Shown here in pieces: positions 45,812 through 57,904 of a stretch of 64,000 nt of DNA. Under the pieces are notes generated by a model that was not told where the DNA came from, searched no databases, and saw nothing but the letters and a program-made list of their open reading frames with translations. Each line of letters opens with the position of its first letter. The stretch's first letter is position 1. Both the position numbers and the translations under genes were made by a program. The stretch covers positions 62,001-126,000 of the forward strand of contig BQUP01000001.1 of assembly GCA_022835595.1 (NCBI GenBank), given 5' to 3'. This DNA comes from Cystobasidium ongulense. Taxonomy: Eukaryota; Basidiomycota; Cystobasidiomycetes; Cystobasidiales; Cystobasidiaceae.

Positions 45812-46877
45812 GAGACTCATACTCGTCTACTCATATAAGACTTCAGAATAGGACCTCTAGCCTACGTGCTCTGCTCTTCTAGGTACCCCAAGTGATGCTA
45901 TCCCCAAGACGAACCCGAAGACCAAAATCAGGACCTCTCTTGTCGAACAAGTCAGCTTAAGCCAGTCTCTGCGCACAAGAAACGAGTTGCTGCAGGCTAG
46001 TGCTGCGGGTCGATTGTAGCGCAATCATGTGATGAGCCTGCTCTGTACCACAGGTATATGGGCATGCCAAGGGGCAACATACTCAAAACTACTTTGGCTC
46101 AATTCCTCAGCTACACATATCCAGACCAAGCCTTCAATCCAAACTAGCCCATCCAGACTGAAATGCGGCTCCGAAGGCTCGAATCTTAAAACGTTGGGTC
46201 GGATGTGCCTCAAAAGGAGTTAGAGGATGAGACCCTAGTTCAGCCGTCAAGTAGATGCTCCTGCAGTGGGATGTGATCCCTCAGGGATTTGTGGGCTTTC
46301 GCTCGAGTCCATGCTTCAAAGGCGCGCTCGGCCTTTCCGCAGGCGATATTGCCTAGCGTTACCATCCAGTATATATACCCTATCTCAGCTATCAACATTG
46401 CATTATACCGTGTCTTGTTTTGGTATTGCAATGCATACGTTATTCTCTCTATCAATCACATTCACGCGTGCAGCAATCGTTCTCGTTTGCATGCTTTTTC
46501 CTGTTCTGACAATTTCGACAAATTTCGGAGCTTGTTCAGCAATGCAACGATTTGCTTCTCGTAGAGTCGATGAGCAAGGTTTGCGAGCAAGCATTAGTTG
46601 CATTAGCGTGATGCTGCCTCATTACAGGAAGAGTAAATACTTTCAGCATTCCATACAGGCTACACTCAGGGGTATGTTATGTGCGATTATAGGCTAATGT
46701 GACTACAATCGAGACCTTTTTCTACAGCTTGGATCATCACGCAGAAAAATTATTGAATAAGCAAAGTGTCCTTTGACTGTTTGAAATGCGGGTATAGTAT
46801 ATATCGATCTAGACAAAAAGCAAAAAACCCTGAAGAAACACAGATGACGATGAGGATTCGATGTCGTGCTTTCTTTT
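45812..46877. other. Convergent intergenic region, 1.07 kb
   Basis: Between NAA38 and the AF4-like gene. A plus-strand frame of 143 codons at 46266-46697 has no family resemblance and poor codon choice. A tRNA-like TCGAATC word at 46178 does not sit in a foldable tRNA. Nothing else seen. Confidence 0.55.
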
Positions 46878-49570
46878 TCAAACAATACTAGGAGAAGTAT
46901 AATCAATTCCTAATCTATGACTCATTTCAAATAATAAAGCTCTACCAAAAGAACTAGTATGAGCTATAGAATTAGAATGATGAATGACAATAGGCCAAGA
47001 GAATCTAAAATAATTTTCCTCATCTTTGAACAGATCTTCTGGTGATTTCGGTATAATAGATGACGATGTTTTAGTAATTGATGTTGATGTTGTGATAGTA
47101 GCAGGGTCGAGCTCTCCATCTGCGTCCATATCTTCATCATCGTCATGGGCGGCGGCATCTCCTTCTCTTCCCTTTTCATCGACTTCTTCTCTAGGTAAAT
47201 CAGGCATGACCATATCATCCAACTTAGTAGGTTCATAATCATAAGCCATCCTTCCCTTTCTCAATACCAAATCCAATAAATCCTCTTCATGCTTATCGGT
47301 ACGGTCCAGTGCTCTTCCATCCGTACGTTCAGTGCTGTGTGATTCAAATGTAGCAGTGGAGTGTGAAAAAGAGGGTAGGAACGATATTTCAGGATGGAGC
47401 AGAATATTTTGAGAAGAAGGCCATAGAGTATGTATTTTCTCCAAATCAGATTGCAATTTAAGAAAACTCTGTAGGAAGTTATTCGTTTCCGCCAATGATG
47501 AGGAGGTATTGTTATTGTTATTATTGTTTGTGGAAGATGACGATACTGTAGATTCATTATCACCTCCTGGTGGTGATAATTCATTCGTGCTTCCTGGTGT
47601 TGCAGCGATAGGTGACGATGCAGCTAATAATCTACCAGCTTGAGCATTAAGCTTGCGAGATGCATTGGTGGTTATATGTTGTAGAATAAGCGCTTCGAGC
47701 ATGTTCCTACATTAATTGTAAGCATAACAAAGATACGAGTCAGATAAATTCTCCCATCTCCCTCGCCACCACCGAAAGCAAGAAAACATAGAAGAACTTC
47801 CGAAGCACAAACAAAAGAAACTCACATCCACGCAACCACAATTTCCATAGCTCTAGGTAGTCCTTCTACTACTCTACTACCAACTTTTGAAGTATTCAAA
47901 GGTGAGGTAATCATTTTTTCAGCTCTTCCTCTAACAAAAGCAACTAGACCAAAAATAGATTTCCAATTTTCAGTTATGCATCCTGCTTTCCACGATGAAG
48001 GTCCTTCTATAGCCATGGTACCACCACCACCTGACTGATCCAGTCCATTCGATAAGTGGTTGACCGATGTAGAAGAAGAAGTAGAAGCTCCCAAAGTAGC
48101 TGAGCTTTCCGAATTTGTGCTAGCTGATAGTAGAGAAGAAGAAGAAGCTTGTCTAGTTCTCAACTGACCAGCCGCTTGATCTTCGCACCAAAAAGCATAA
48201 GCATACAGTATGACAGCGTCAATCTGTTCGAATAAAGCTAGTATAGGCGTTAGATGCCTGTTGAATGTCGTAGATGATGAGGACGATGCGGAAGTCGAAG
48301 GAGGGGAAGGTTTGGATGATGAATATTCAATCATTCTCTTATCTCCTGAATGTTTTAACGATCTCCCCTTTTCTCTACATATCGCTGCTATCTTTTTAAA
48401 CCTGTCTCTCGTCCAGACTTTTCCCCTCGCTGAACCCAATGCTGGAGTATCTGGAGAAGGAGCCAATGTGAATCCATTTTGAATAGATTGAGGTGTGTTC
48501 TTCAGATCTTTGTGGGATGAGATCGTGGGTGCCGGAGAGGGTAGAGTGGGTGATATTGAGTGGACAATGGTGGCAGATGGTGGGTGTGTTGAAATCGTCA
48601 AAGTAGAGGAGGAGTGTGGTGATTTAGAGGACGGGGTCTTCTTCTTCCTCGCTGTTGAGGAAGAAACATTGCCGTCATCTTCGCCCTTCAATTTTGCTTT
48701 ATCTGATCTAGCTTTCAGTTCGGACAGACTGATTACACTGCTTGTGGATCCGGCTCTCTTGTGGGATGTGGCGGTGGTGGGTGGAGGAGCAGCAGTATGT
48801 GAGCCCTCCTTGATGGAGGTCGATGATGATGCTTTGCTGTTGCTGCTGCCTCCCTTGGTGCTCTTGCCTAGCTTGAGCTTCTCACCTTCCGACGAGCTGG
48901 ATCGAGCGGCGGCGGTGGCAGCAGGTCTCGACCGTCTGAGGAGGGTCGGGTCGGAGATTCCGTGAATGGCCATCACCAATCGGGGAGTGGATGCAAGCAG
49001 GCATGGGCAGCGAGGCGGCAGGTGCAGGAAGTGTTGAGAGTGACATTTGATGTGCAAGTAAGGATGGTTCGAGCGAGTATGCAAGATTGTTGGATCAGAC
49101 CAAGTCCGACCGACCGACAAGGCAGCAGCGGAACGAGCGAGCGGGTGTGAATGGAAGAGAGACGGGGACGAGTGGAATCAGTGGGCATGGCATGGAGAGC
49201 CGCATGAGCTAGTGACGACCCACTTGACTGTCCTCTGCTCTGGCTCCTCGCTCCTCCGCTTGTCTCTTTGCTGGCCTTGGTGGTGTGCCGCTGCTGGTGC
49301 TGATGGTGGTGGCACGGTATGGCTGCCAGACGACGACGAGGACCGCAGAGAGGGCAGGTCGGGCGTGACTTTGGGTGCGAGCTTCTTGAGGATCTGTTGC
49401 ATCCACGGAGGTGTCAGCCTGCATCCTCGTGCTCTCAGTCTATGGCTACGGTGCATGCCCACCTCCAAGCAAGCCTCGAGATCATAGCCGCCGCCATCCT
49501 CGACCGACGACGCGTGCTTGCTGGAGGATGCGAGGGTCGCAGTCCTGCTTGGAGCGGTGAGAGTGGCCAT
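46878..49570 (-). CDS. Unidentified Ser-rich, probably nuclear protein; possible AF4/FMR2 C-terminal-domain relative
   Basis: Four exons (49570-49463, 49393-49224, 48935-47826, 47706-46878) join in phase to 738 residues. The N-terminus has YDLEACLEILKKLAPKVT, then EEPEQRTVKRSRP, a possible nuclear-localisation stretch made by the second junction, then long Ser/Thr/Pro tracts. A conserved-looking helical block follows: WTRDRFKKIAAICREKGRSL with KHSGDKR (about 265), HLTPILALFEQIDAVILYAY with AFWCEDQ (about 319), ENWKSIFGLVAFVRGRAEK (about 416) and AMEIVVAWMNMLEALILQHI (about 463). This order recalls the AF4/AFF4 homology domain (KRLKH-AD, YxEAALSFIECGNAME, YxETVELIRYAMRL, LCxRCLALLYxRMF), but similarity is weak and is only a hypothesis. 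An Asn7 run and an acidic region come next; it ends SSFGRALLFEMSHRLGIDYT. Confidence 0.6.
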
Positions 49571-49775
49571 GGTGCGGACCACTACTGCATGCGAGTGCTG
49601 TCGCCCAAGTCGTTGTCGTTGTCGTCCAGTCTGGTGGTGGAATCAATGAATAATAAGTCGGATGGAGCAAGAAAGTCGAGTCTGTTGGAATGCGAGTAGA
49701 GTAGTAGATCGGGGATTAAGAGAGGCACACAGGTAGGCTGGTTGCAGAACAGTGTACAGCTTCCAGTCCATGTCG

Positions 49776-49795
49776 TCTGTCTGTCTGTCTGTCTG
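49776..49795. repeat. TCTG microsatellite
   Basis: Five perfect copies of TCTG, flanked by further CTG-containing words. Simple repeat in noncoding DNA. Confidence 0.85.
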
Positions 49796-50462
49796 CAGCC
49801 TGTCAGTCTGCTTGCATGGTCCATCCATATATTCAGACACTGCTCTCTCTGGCTTCATGAAGGGTAGACGCCGAGGGCAAGGCAGGCCTGCTTGGAGGAC
49901 GCCATTGTATACCACATTAACAACTCCAAGCAGTAAGTTGCACTCGCTATTGCATACTGCTGTGTCAACACCACTTTCCCCATCCACAGCCGGAAGTCTG
50001 TCTCTTCGCTCTTGCGGGTCCGGCGATCGGCCTTCACCTCGGTTACTTGCCCAAGCCTAGATCACCGAAGAGGCTTCCAGATTGCCGGACAGGCAAGGTC
50101 GTCGTTCACTTCACCTTTAATATACCTCCCAGGCTAGTGTAGCGAAAGTAAGTGGAGCAACACTAACAGAAGCAACACAAACAAGACAGTACACGCCCAT
50201 TCGCAAGGCAATAAACCATCAATCAATCAGTCAATCTACTAAAGGATTCTGTGTCATTGCATGGTAAATCCAGGATACACGAAAACATGTACATGGGGAA
50301 ATTATATGTACGTAAGCAACACTATCTATCTCTTCATCATCGGAAATGACAAAGATCAATTTCCACGGCAAGATCTTCCTGCACGCAGGCACTATATGAA
50401 GAACGCCTGTAAAAGTGATAGCGAAATTGCCCGCTTCAAAAAACTTTGTGCTCTTCGCTCCA

Positions 50463-50887
50463 TTATAATGGCGTGCGCATGATGAGTTGGAAAATGTACG
50501 CTAATATAATCGCCCTTGCGAAAAGGGCATGATTACGGTACTTGCTCTGCGACGCGATAAGGAAAGGAGCGTGTGGCTGTAATAGTAATATTGGGTAGAA
50601 GGATCGAGGGGAAGGAAGAGGATATGGAAGGGTGGACTGGAATAGGGATAGATTGTTCTGATGTGCGGGGCTTTCATGGCATGGTTATTGAAGGAATAAA
50701 AGACCAGTCGGAGAAGAGTGCGCAACGATATAGACCGTGTTATGTGAAAGTATTGACTGCATTGCTGCACTTTTGAAGGAGACGGAAGCATTCGTTCCAA
50801 CTGACTGACGCACTCACCTTTACCCAGCTCTTCGCCTTGAAGAGTCTGTAGAAATTTCTGTAGAGATTGGAGAAAGTATCGGATACA
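50463..50887 (-). CDS. Candidate small two-exon reading frame (5' part unresolved)
   Basis: Speculative. On the minus strand, 50887-50818 is bounded by a TAG acceptor and a GTGAGT donor and reads VSDTFSNLYRNFYRLFKAKS then WVK. A downstream segment, 50546-50463, follows a CAG acceptor in matching phase and reads SKYRNHALFARAIILAYIFQ then LIMRTPL and a stop, so the product would be a small protein with one C-terminal hydrophobic helix. A pyrimidine-rich leader-like tract lies just upstream (51055-50960 on the minus strand). I could not fix the start codon; a nearby ATG at about 50963 would need a weak donor. The aromatic LYRNFYR stretch loosely recalls the Qcr9 N-terminus, but the rest does not match. 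Confidence 0.25.
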
Positions 50888-51695
50888 CTATCGAGATGGA
50901 ATCGTTAGTCGGTATCGTGAGCTAGATCAGCACAAGATAGTGTGATGATGAAGCATATCCACAAGATAGGGAAAGGGATGGAACAAAGAGGCGAATAGGA
51001 AAAGAGGGAAGGGAAGGATGGAAGAGCAGAGACAAAAGAGAAGAGAAGAAGGAGGATGTTCGCCTATAAGGTAAAGCCCGAGACATCCCGACCGTAACCG
51101 CGAGGAGCCCGTTCTATCCCAACAGATTTGTAGTAGGCGAATAACTGATAATATGGGCATGTGAATTTCACTGTTTTGTTGATTTTTTCACTTTACCATT
51201 TTGACCTCTTTCTCCGTTTATTCGCTCCTTATAACATCAATATAACGAGTCCCCGTATAAAATAGATCTCCAAATGCTAAGCGCTGCCAACTCAAACTAG
51301 TTCATAACGAACCAGGAGGGCTGCTGCGAAGCTTTTGAATCTCAAAAGAGACTCGTTTATCGACTAGAGTGCGGTAGGAAGAGGCTTCGAATGGGCCAAG
51401 AGTACGTGATTGTGATGAGGGTGAGAAGCAGAATTTGGGGAATGTCGAAGTTTGGTCTTTAAATGTGCGTAAAAACATGCTTCATCTGAGCGGGACAGTC
51501 GAAATGTCAAAGTAGTAAGAGCGTTTCTCTCGTGTCATAAAAGACTGGTGAAAAAATCTGATTCCGTCGGGATTGAATAGCTACATGATAGTTTTCTTAT
51601 CTTTCTTGTATTCTTCTTTTCTTTAATTCTCATTAGTCGAGCTTATCCCTTCTTTGCTGAATTGAAGCTGGGTTACGAGATGATTAAAATGAGGC

Positions 51696-53421
51696 TTAAT
51701 CACTCATGTCGAGGTCAAAACCTGCATCAACACTAGCAAAAGTGACGATTCTATCTTCCCTCTTTCGCTTCTTCTTTTCATTTCTGGACCGTCCAAACGG
51801 ATCATCATCGTCGTCACTGTCGTCGTGACGCTGCGGGTCATTCGTATCTGCGTGTCTTCCGAGTTTCGAAGAGGGTAGAGCTGGTCTCAAGTTGGTAACT
51901 GTAACATCACCGTCTTGTTCGTCTTGCGATTGTGAACCATGACTTTGCGATAATGATCTTTGTTGACGGGATCTAGCTTTAAGTATCGAACGTGGACTTT
52001 TCGCAGGCAGCAGAACGGCAGAAGGAGATGACGGAGCGGAGAAAGGAGGGATATCATGATGTCGATCCTGCGAAGGAATTGATGAAGGTGGATCGTGCAT
52101 TGACTTTATCGCTTCCGCTTTTCGCTGAGCTCTGCTTTCTTCGATTGAAATGCCATTTATCTGTGGGATCCAAAGTGCAAAAGGAAAGTCAGTACTGAAA
52201 GCGACCAGTATACACGGAAAAGATGAGTATAGACGTACCAATCCCAGCCAGTCATTCAAGTCATCAAATCTTTCACCCTTGGCGGTAGATACCTTTCTAG
52301 CCAAATCAAACCATTTCCTAGCATCATTAGCATACATGGGGCTAGTCCTTAGTATCTTTGCAACTAGATGAGGTGTGGGTAGTTCAGAAAACAAGATTGC
52401 TTCTTTGATGTTGGTATACACTCGATGTGTTGTTGACGACTTAGCTGTGCCTGAAGATATTTGCGAAGATTTCGACGGAGATAGATGTGCTTTGGAACGC
52501 GCCTTGGTTGTATCAGAGGACGAGCTCGATGATGAAGAGGAGGAAGACGAAGAAGAGGAACGCGATCTGCCATTTGTTCCCGGAGTAGGAGGCACGGAGG
52601 ATGACTTCTGCGCGTGTGCCTGCGAGGAACCGAGACCTGAAGAGCCAGCGAACAAGGCTTGACTGCTGGACAGGGAAGTGAGGCGTTCCTGATCTTGAAG
52701 CATCTCGAGTTGAGCGAGGTAGATACATAGCAAGCCTGCGTAGTAATGCAAGAGTGCATTGTCTCTGTATGGGTAGATTGGCAAGTATCTGTGCCGGACG
52801 AGAAACAGGGCGTCAGAGTCTTCACTGTGGAGGGAGGATGAAACAGACTTACAGCTCCAGTTCGTTCAAAGCATCTCCGAAGCGCTTAGCTGAGGCTAGG
52901 AGCATGACTATTTGGAGTAGGATAGCTTCGGGCTGTCGTGAAACTGGTCAGTCTCTATGTCTATAGGGAACCTAGGATAAAATACACACCTCTCTCAGAG
53001 CTCGCTTGCTCCGTGCCGGTCGCGAATGGACAGTATGGCACTCTCGGAGATAGTCGACTTTGACGAGAAGCAGTCTCCTCTGCCTGTGTGCCTGTGCTTG
53101 CCCAGTTGGATCCAGAGTCGAGTCTCCGGGATCATCCAAGCTGTCTTCGAGGGAAGCAGCAGGGAGGTCTACCATTTCCAGCCCAGACCTCCAATTGGCA
53201 GCCCAGTCAAACTCTCTACATCGGACGAGGAGAGAGTATGCTTTCTTAGCCTGCTCAAAGCTGCCTCGTTGGAGTGCGACGTGGTAAATGTCGTATAGTC
53301 GTCGAAAGTGAGACTTGCGAGTTGACTGCGTTGGGATGATGCCTAGAGCGCGATGGGGCTGTATGGGACGGTAGACGGGAGTGGTGTAGGTGGTGGTAGT
53401 GGATGCACCGAGAGAGGACAT
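51696..53421 (-). CDS. RRN11: RRN11-like RNA polymerase I core-factor subunit
   Basis: Probable Rrn11/TAF1A-type subunit of the core factor that recruits RNA polymerase I to rDNA promoters. Exons 53421-52990, 52932-52853, 52788-52239 and 52160-51696 encode 508 residues. The conserved part is built of TPR-like helices: SHFRRLYDIYHVALQRGSFE then QAKKAYSLLVRCREFDWAAN, PEAILLQIVMLLASAKRFGD then ALNELELYLPIYPYRDNALL, and HYYAGLLCIYLAQLEM. Rrn11 proteins share HxxxLYDxLHLxLxRGDxxRARRAxxLLLRxKExD and the later YPYxxxxxLHxYAG. A Ser run (about 15 Ser) and a disordered basic C-terminus ending FDLDMSD are lineage-specific. The RRKK-like KKKRKRE near the end may be a nuclear signal. Divergent from the Pumilio gene. 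Confidence 0.72.
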
Positions 53422-54082
53422 GTCGTCAACCCTCGAGTGCGCGTTGTGTGATGTCCTACATTATTGTGTGCCGAGTTGGTGTGCAGAAGAGAGAAGCAGA
53501 CTCTGAAGCTTTGAAATTTTGGAGGGCTACTGGAGATATGGAAGAAAGTCGGAAATGGATGGGACAACTTGGAGGAGGGAGGGTGAGGGGCGGAGAGCAG
53601 GATGCGTTGTATACTGTGTGTGGCAGAGCTGTTCTCATCCCCCAGAGCCGACTCGCTCGCCGCCACTTGGCCTTCTCTGCGGGCTTCTCGACCAGCATAT
53701 CCCGAACTTCCTTCCAGATTGTCAACTACCCTACTCTCTCTCGACAATCCTCTTCGACGAACACGCTCAACGCTGCCTACTACCAGCTGCACACTGTACT
53801 ACCCTAGTCCGTGTACAATCAGTGTTCCATCACTCGTTCCGCATACAAGGTGGGTGGTGCTGTTCATTCGCCTGGACCGCCGTCTGTGTCGCGCATGCAT
53901 GTCGGATGGCGGCAATCCATATACACGAGCACAGCACTGACAGCATGCTCTGTCCCTCCAATCCTCGTTACTCTTTGTCTCGCTCTTCTCTCCCTGTCCT
54001 CGCGCTCCCGTCCTCTCTCTGCCCACCCTCATCTACACCCTACCCACCCTGCGAATTTTACTATCGTTGAATCCTGCACCAG
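53422..54082. promoter_or_regulatory. Divergent promoter region RRN11/PUF
   Basis: 661 bp between start codons. The PUF side is pyrimidine-rich (about 53950-54060), a likely leader. Frames crossing this region on both strands lack family content. Confidence 0.5.
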
Positions 54083-57000
54083 ATGGCTGCTATCGACAAC
54101 GACGCTCAGAACGCATCCAACGGTAAGCTACACTCTTCTATTCTATAGCTATAGCAATGCTGCTACGGGCGGAGCACCCCCACAAACTCTGCCCTTCTTT
54201 GCATATTTCTACCCTTCGCATACTGAAATTTGGTTCGGCCTGTCTCTTCGTTACTCCCATTCCCGTCAATCAACTGCAGCCCGACCACCACGCTCAAAAT
54301 CAGGCAATGACCTCGCTGCTTCTGCAGAGCCCGCCTCTGTAACAGGTCTATCAGCAGTCGACTCGCCAAACTCTGGTTCTCCCCCAAGCTCTTCTGCTGG
54401 CCGATCAGCCGCTGCTGCTGCTGCCAACGGCAATGGCAGTGCCGCTGCTACCGCCAATGGCATCGCAAACACTCCAAAAGGCGAAGAGTCCCTCTCCGCT
54501 ACTCTGGAACGTCTGCGCTTGAACGCCCAAGCTGCTAAGAATGGCGCTCAGAACGGTGGCGCCGCCGGTGCTATCGGCTCCAACGGGTGAGTAGCGCTCT
54601 GACATGTACTCGCATATTGCTGTGAACCATGCTGATGGATATATCATACGCTATACTTTGTTCTTGCACACAGTCGCGGACCCGCTCCCAACTCGAGACT
54701 CGCAAAAGCATCTCTCCCAGCCGGAGCTAATCCAGCAGCTGCTTTAGCTCGAGCCACCAGCAATGCAGGCTCCGCCAATGGTGCTCCTCAAGATCCTCAG
54801 ATGTCGAACTTCCTATTCGATGATGAGCTTGATAATGAGCTTCACAACTCCACTTATGGTGGCAGATACTTGCAAATGAACGCAGATGACGATAAATTCC
54901 CTGTCCTCATCAGACGTGATTCCTTCCCTGGTATCGTAAGCTTATTTACTTATAGCCTTCCAATTCCCTTCGCATTCTCGGTATTGACTGGAGCACCTTC
55001 TTTTAGACCCCTCCCAGAAACGCATTCATGCGAGCAGAAGCCTCAGGCCGCACTTCGGAATGGCCACAGTTCGCAGCCAGCAACGCTACGAACACCGCTT
55101 CCACAGCTACTACTCAAGGAGCAGCTGGTGCAGGCAACAACGCTCCTGCAGGACCAGGCGCCCCAGCGCCCAATGGCTCCAACCGACTCTCTGCCGATCT
55201 TAGCAGCGTAGTCAACGGTGCTCGACGAGGTGTTGAGTCTTCTCCTCGCAACAGACAGCTACCGCCTCCTCGCTCCGCCACTACTGGTACATCCCCAACT
55301 TCCATCCCTGGTACTGCACCTCAATCGGCTACTACCGCTAATTCAGCAGCTTCGAATGGACCAGCTTCCGCTACTACCGTCCCCTCGTCAGCTACAACTA
55401 CAGCTACCAGCGCTACTGCTCCTACTTCCGAGAGATCATCTCCCTCGCTGGGAGATCTCAACGGTGCATCACCGACAAAGGCCGCTGCTCAGCTCAACGG
55501 CCAGTCAGGTGCTCAATCCGCTGGACCTGTATCCCCTGAAGAGATGAAGCGAAAAGCTCAGCTTATCAGAGAAAGAGAACGACTCGAAAGAGCAGCAAAT
55601 GGTCCTGTTAACCCAGTCACCCATCAAGCTGGCCACAAGTTCTCAGATGGCACTCCTTCACCAGCTGCCAAGTATGCCAATGAACTAGCTGCCCTCAACG
55701 GTACCTTCTCTCCTTACCCTCTCGAGGGCCGAAATGGTGGTTACGGAGGACCTGCAGATCAAGCTTATGGACCTGGCCAATATGGAGGCAACTTCAACGG
55801 TCGACGAGGTGCAGCCAACGGTGGTCAACAGCGCAAAGAAGAGCCAAACAGATTCGCAGGTCTAAGACTTGAAGATTTGCAAGGTGATATGGCTGCCTTG
55901 TGCAAGGATCAACATGGTTGCAGATTCCTACAAAAGAAACTCGAAGAAGGCAATGCTGAACATAGAGATATGATCTTCAACGAAATCTATCCTCATTTCG
56001 GTGAACTTATGACAGACTCGTTCGGCAACTACCTCAGTCAGAAATTGTTGGAACACTGCACCGATGAACAGCGTGATGCTCTCCTAGAGTCCATCTCTGG
56101 TGAATTGGTCTCAATCTCCCTCAACATGCACGGTACAAGAGCCGTTCAAAAGATGATCGATTACCTCTCCACCCAAAGACAGGTGCAGTCTCTCATCATG
56201 GCACTCAATCTCAATGTCGTCACTCTCATCAAAGACCTCAACGGAAACCACGTCGTGCAAAAGTGCCTCAACACCCTACCACCGGAGGACAACCAATTTA
56301 TCTACAATGCCGTAGCAGCCAATTGCATTGAAGTCGCAACTCACCGACACGGATGCTGCGTTCTTCAGCGATGCATCGACCACGCTTCAGAAAGTCAGAG
56401 AATTCAACTCGTCACTGAGATTACATACAACTCTCTCACTTTGGTACTCGATCCATTCGGAAACTACGTTGTTCAATACGTTCTCGACCTCAACGACAGT
56501 CGATTCATCACCGCCATCGTCAACCAGTTCAGAAACAATGTTTGCGCTCTATCCGCGCAGAAGTTCTCTTCCAACGTTGTTGAGAAGTGCGTTCGTGTCG
56601 CAGACCTTGAAGGACGAAAGCAGCTCATCAGCGAGCTCATCGACAAGAGCAGACTCGAACGTATGCTTCGGGATTCATTCGCCAACTACGTCGTTCAGAC
56701 TGCTCTAGATTACGCTGAGCCAGGTCAACGCGCTGAATTGGTTGCTATTATTCGACCTGTCCTGCCAATGATCAGAAATACCCCTTACGGCAAGCGAATC
56801 CAATCCAAGATTCAGCGCGAAGGTGGTGGTGACGGGTATGGACGGGGTGGATGGCATCAACACCCTGGCATGTACCATGGCCCCCCTCCAATGGGCTACT
56901 ATGGCATGCCTTACGGCGGTCCTCCTGGTCCTCACCAGCAGGGACCACCTCATCACGGCCCTCCTCAAGGATACCCTGGACCTGGCGGTCCTCAACACTA

Positions 57001-57181
57001 CGGACCTGGTGCCGAAGGCCCAATGGGTCGACCCTCGGGTCCTTATGGTCACCAGTATCAGCACATGGCTCCTCCCCACATGGCATCTCCAGCCATCTCA
57101 CACGCTTTCAGCCCTTCTTTCGGGCCTACCAATGCCGTTCCCATGGACTACCCCCAGCCTCCTAACTACCCTTACCTATAA
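54083..57181 (+). CDS. Pumilio-family RNA-binding protein, PUF4/MPT5-like
   Basis: Cytoplasmic mRNA-binding repressor that recognises 3' UTR UGUA-type elements. Exons 54083-54122, 54280-54586, 54674-54935 and 55007-57181 give 927 residues. An Ala/Ser/Asn-rich N-terminal half contains SNFLFDDELDNELHNSTYGG. Eight PUF repeats occupy about 490-805, starting LQGDMAALCKDQHGCRFLQK, then LMTDSFGNYLSQKLLE, ISLNMHGTRAVQKMID, LIKDLNGNHVVQKCLN, VATHRHGCCVLQRCID, LVLDPFGNYVVQYVLD, LSAQKFSSNVVEKCVR and MLRDSFANYVVQTALD, with NTPYGKRIQSKIQ closing. The HRHGCCVLQRC repeat is shared with yeast Puf4/Mpt5. Repeat 7 has FSSNVVEK, with Ser-Ser where FGSN is commoner. The tail is Gly/Pro/His/Tyr-rich and low in complexity. 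Codons are C-rich. Confidence 0.93.
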
Positions 57182-57904
57182 ATGCTAGTGCTTGCCATCA
57201 TTCCTACTTCACCTTCCTCGCTCGCATTGGGCCTTTCTCCTTTCCTCTTTCAAATCCCAAAAAGCATTCTCCAAGCAGTCATGTGTGCCCCGGCTTTTCA
57301 CCGTATTCCCTCAGGCCAACGAAGATCAATCCAAAAGAGTGTTGTTATTACCGCTGCTATCCTTTTCTCGAATCAACAGACAGAAAACTTTTAGAACACT
57401 TTTATTATTCTTGATAATCATTGATGATTGTACTTTCAAATCGTGACTGGCATTTAATATTCCATCTTCCTCTAGTTCTCTGCGTTTCTCTGCCTCCTTC
57501 GTGGGCGGTCGATTTAACACAAAAGGCGCGCAAGAATGATAACACTTGGTAACATGTACGAACGGCAGATATGTCGTACTTCTTGCTGTCAAGTGAATAT
57601 TTCTTGCAAGTCATCCAGCCCTATCCCTCTCTCGCTCTCTTCATTTACCATACTACTTATCGAAGTGAAAGGCTAGTTCCGTATTCTCTACCGTTGTGTC
57701 ATTAGACGTACAAGTTGTCAAAGTATGATCTTGAGATGAAACACAGAGACAGTTCTAGAGTCTACCTTTGTTTTTTGCCGTTTGTATCTTGCAACATACT
57801 AGCTTCATAGGACTGAATTCATTCTGTCGGAATCTCTGACAGGTTCCACCGGCTGTGGTGGCCTCCGCGCTTCCTCTGCGGTCAACCAGTACCATACGGA
57901 AAAG
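57182..57904. other. Intergenic region PUF/thioesterase
   Basis: 723 bp between tandem genes; T-rich sequence right after PUF is probably 3' untranslated region. No gene, repeat or RNA seen. Confidence 0.55.

Larger units (their letters stand above)
49571..51695. other. 2.1-kb intergenic region
   Basis: Between the AF4-like gene's start and the RRN11-like gene's end. It holds a TCTG microsatellite, a purine-rich (minus-strand pyrimidine-rich) tract at about 50960-51055 and a possible small spliced gene, both listed separately. No other feature seen. Confidence 0.5.

Noticed and set aside
46130-46210. tRNA-like TCGAATC word
   Set aside because: No complementary acceptor stem, anticodon arm or A box at suitable spacing on either strand.
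48495-48965. 156-codon plus-strand frame
   Set aside because: Antisense to the Ser-rich part of the AF4-like gene; Glu/Val/Leu-rich shadow of Ser/Thr codons.
48971-49120. Separate gene starting with an ATG at 48973 or 49120 on the minus strand
   Set aside because: A GTGGGT donor at 49223 and the acceptor at 48936 join the upstream exons to this frame in phase, giving one gene; the ATGs lie in the intron.
50801-50890. QCR9 identity for the small candidate gene
   Set aside because: Only LYRNFYR resembles the family; the expected RN-x-x-F segment and C-terminal GKQWKDI motif are missing.
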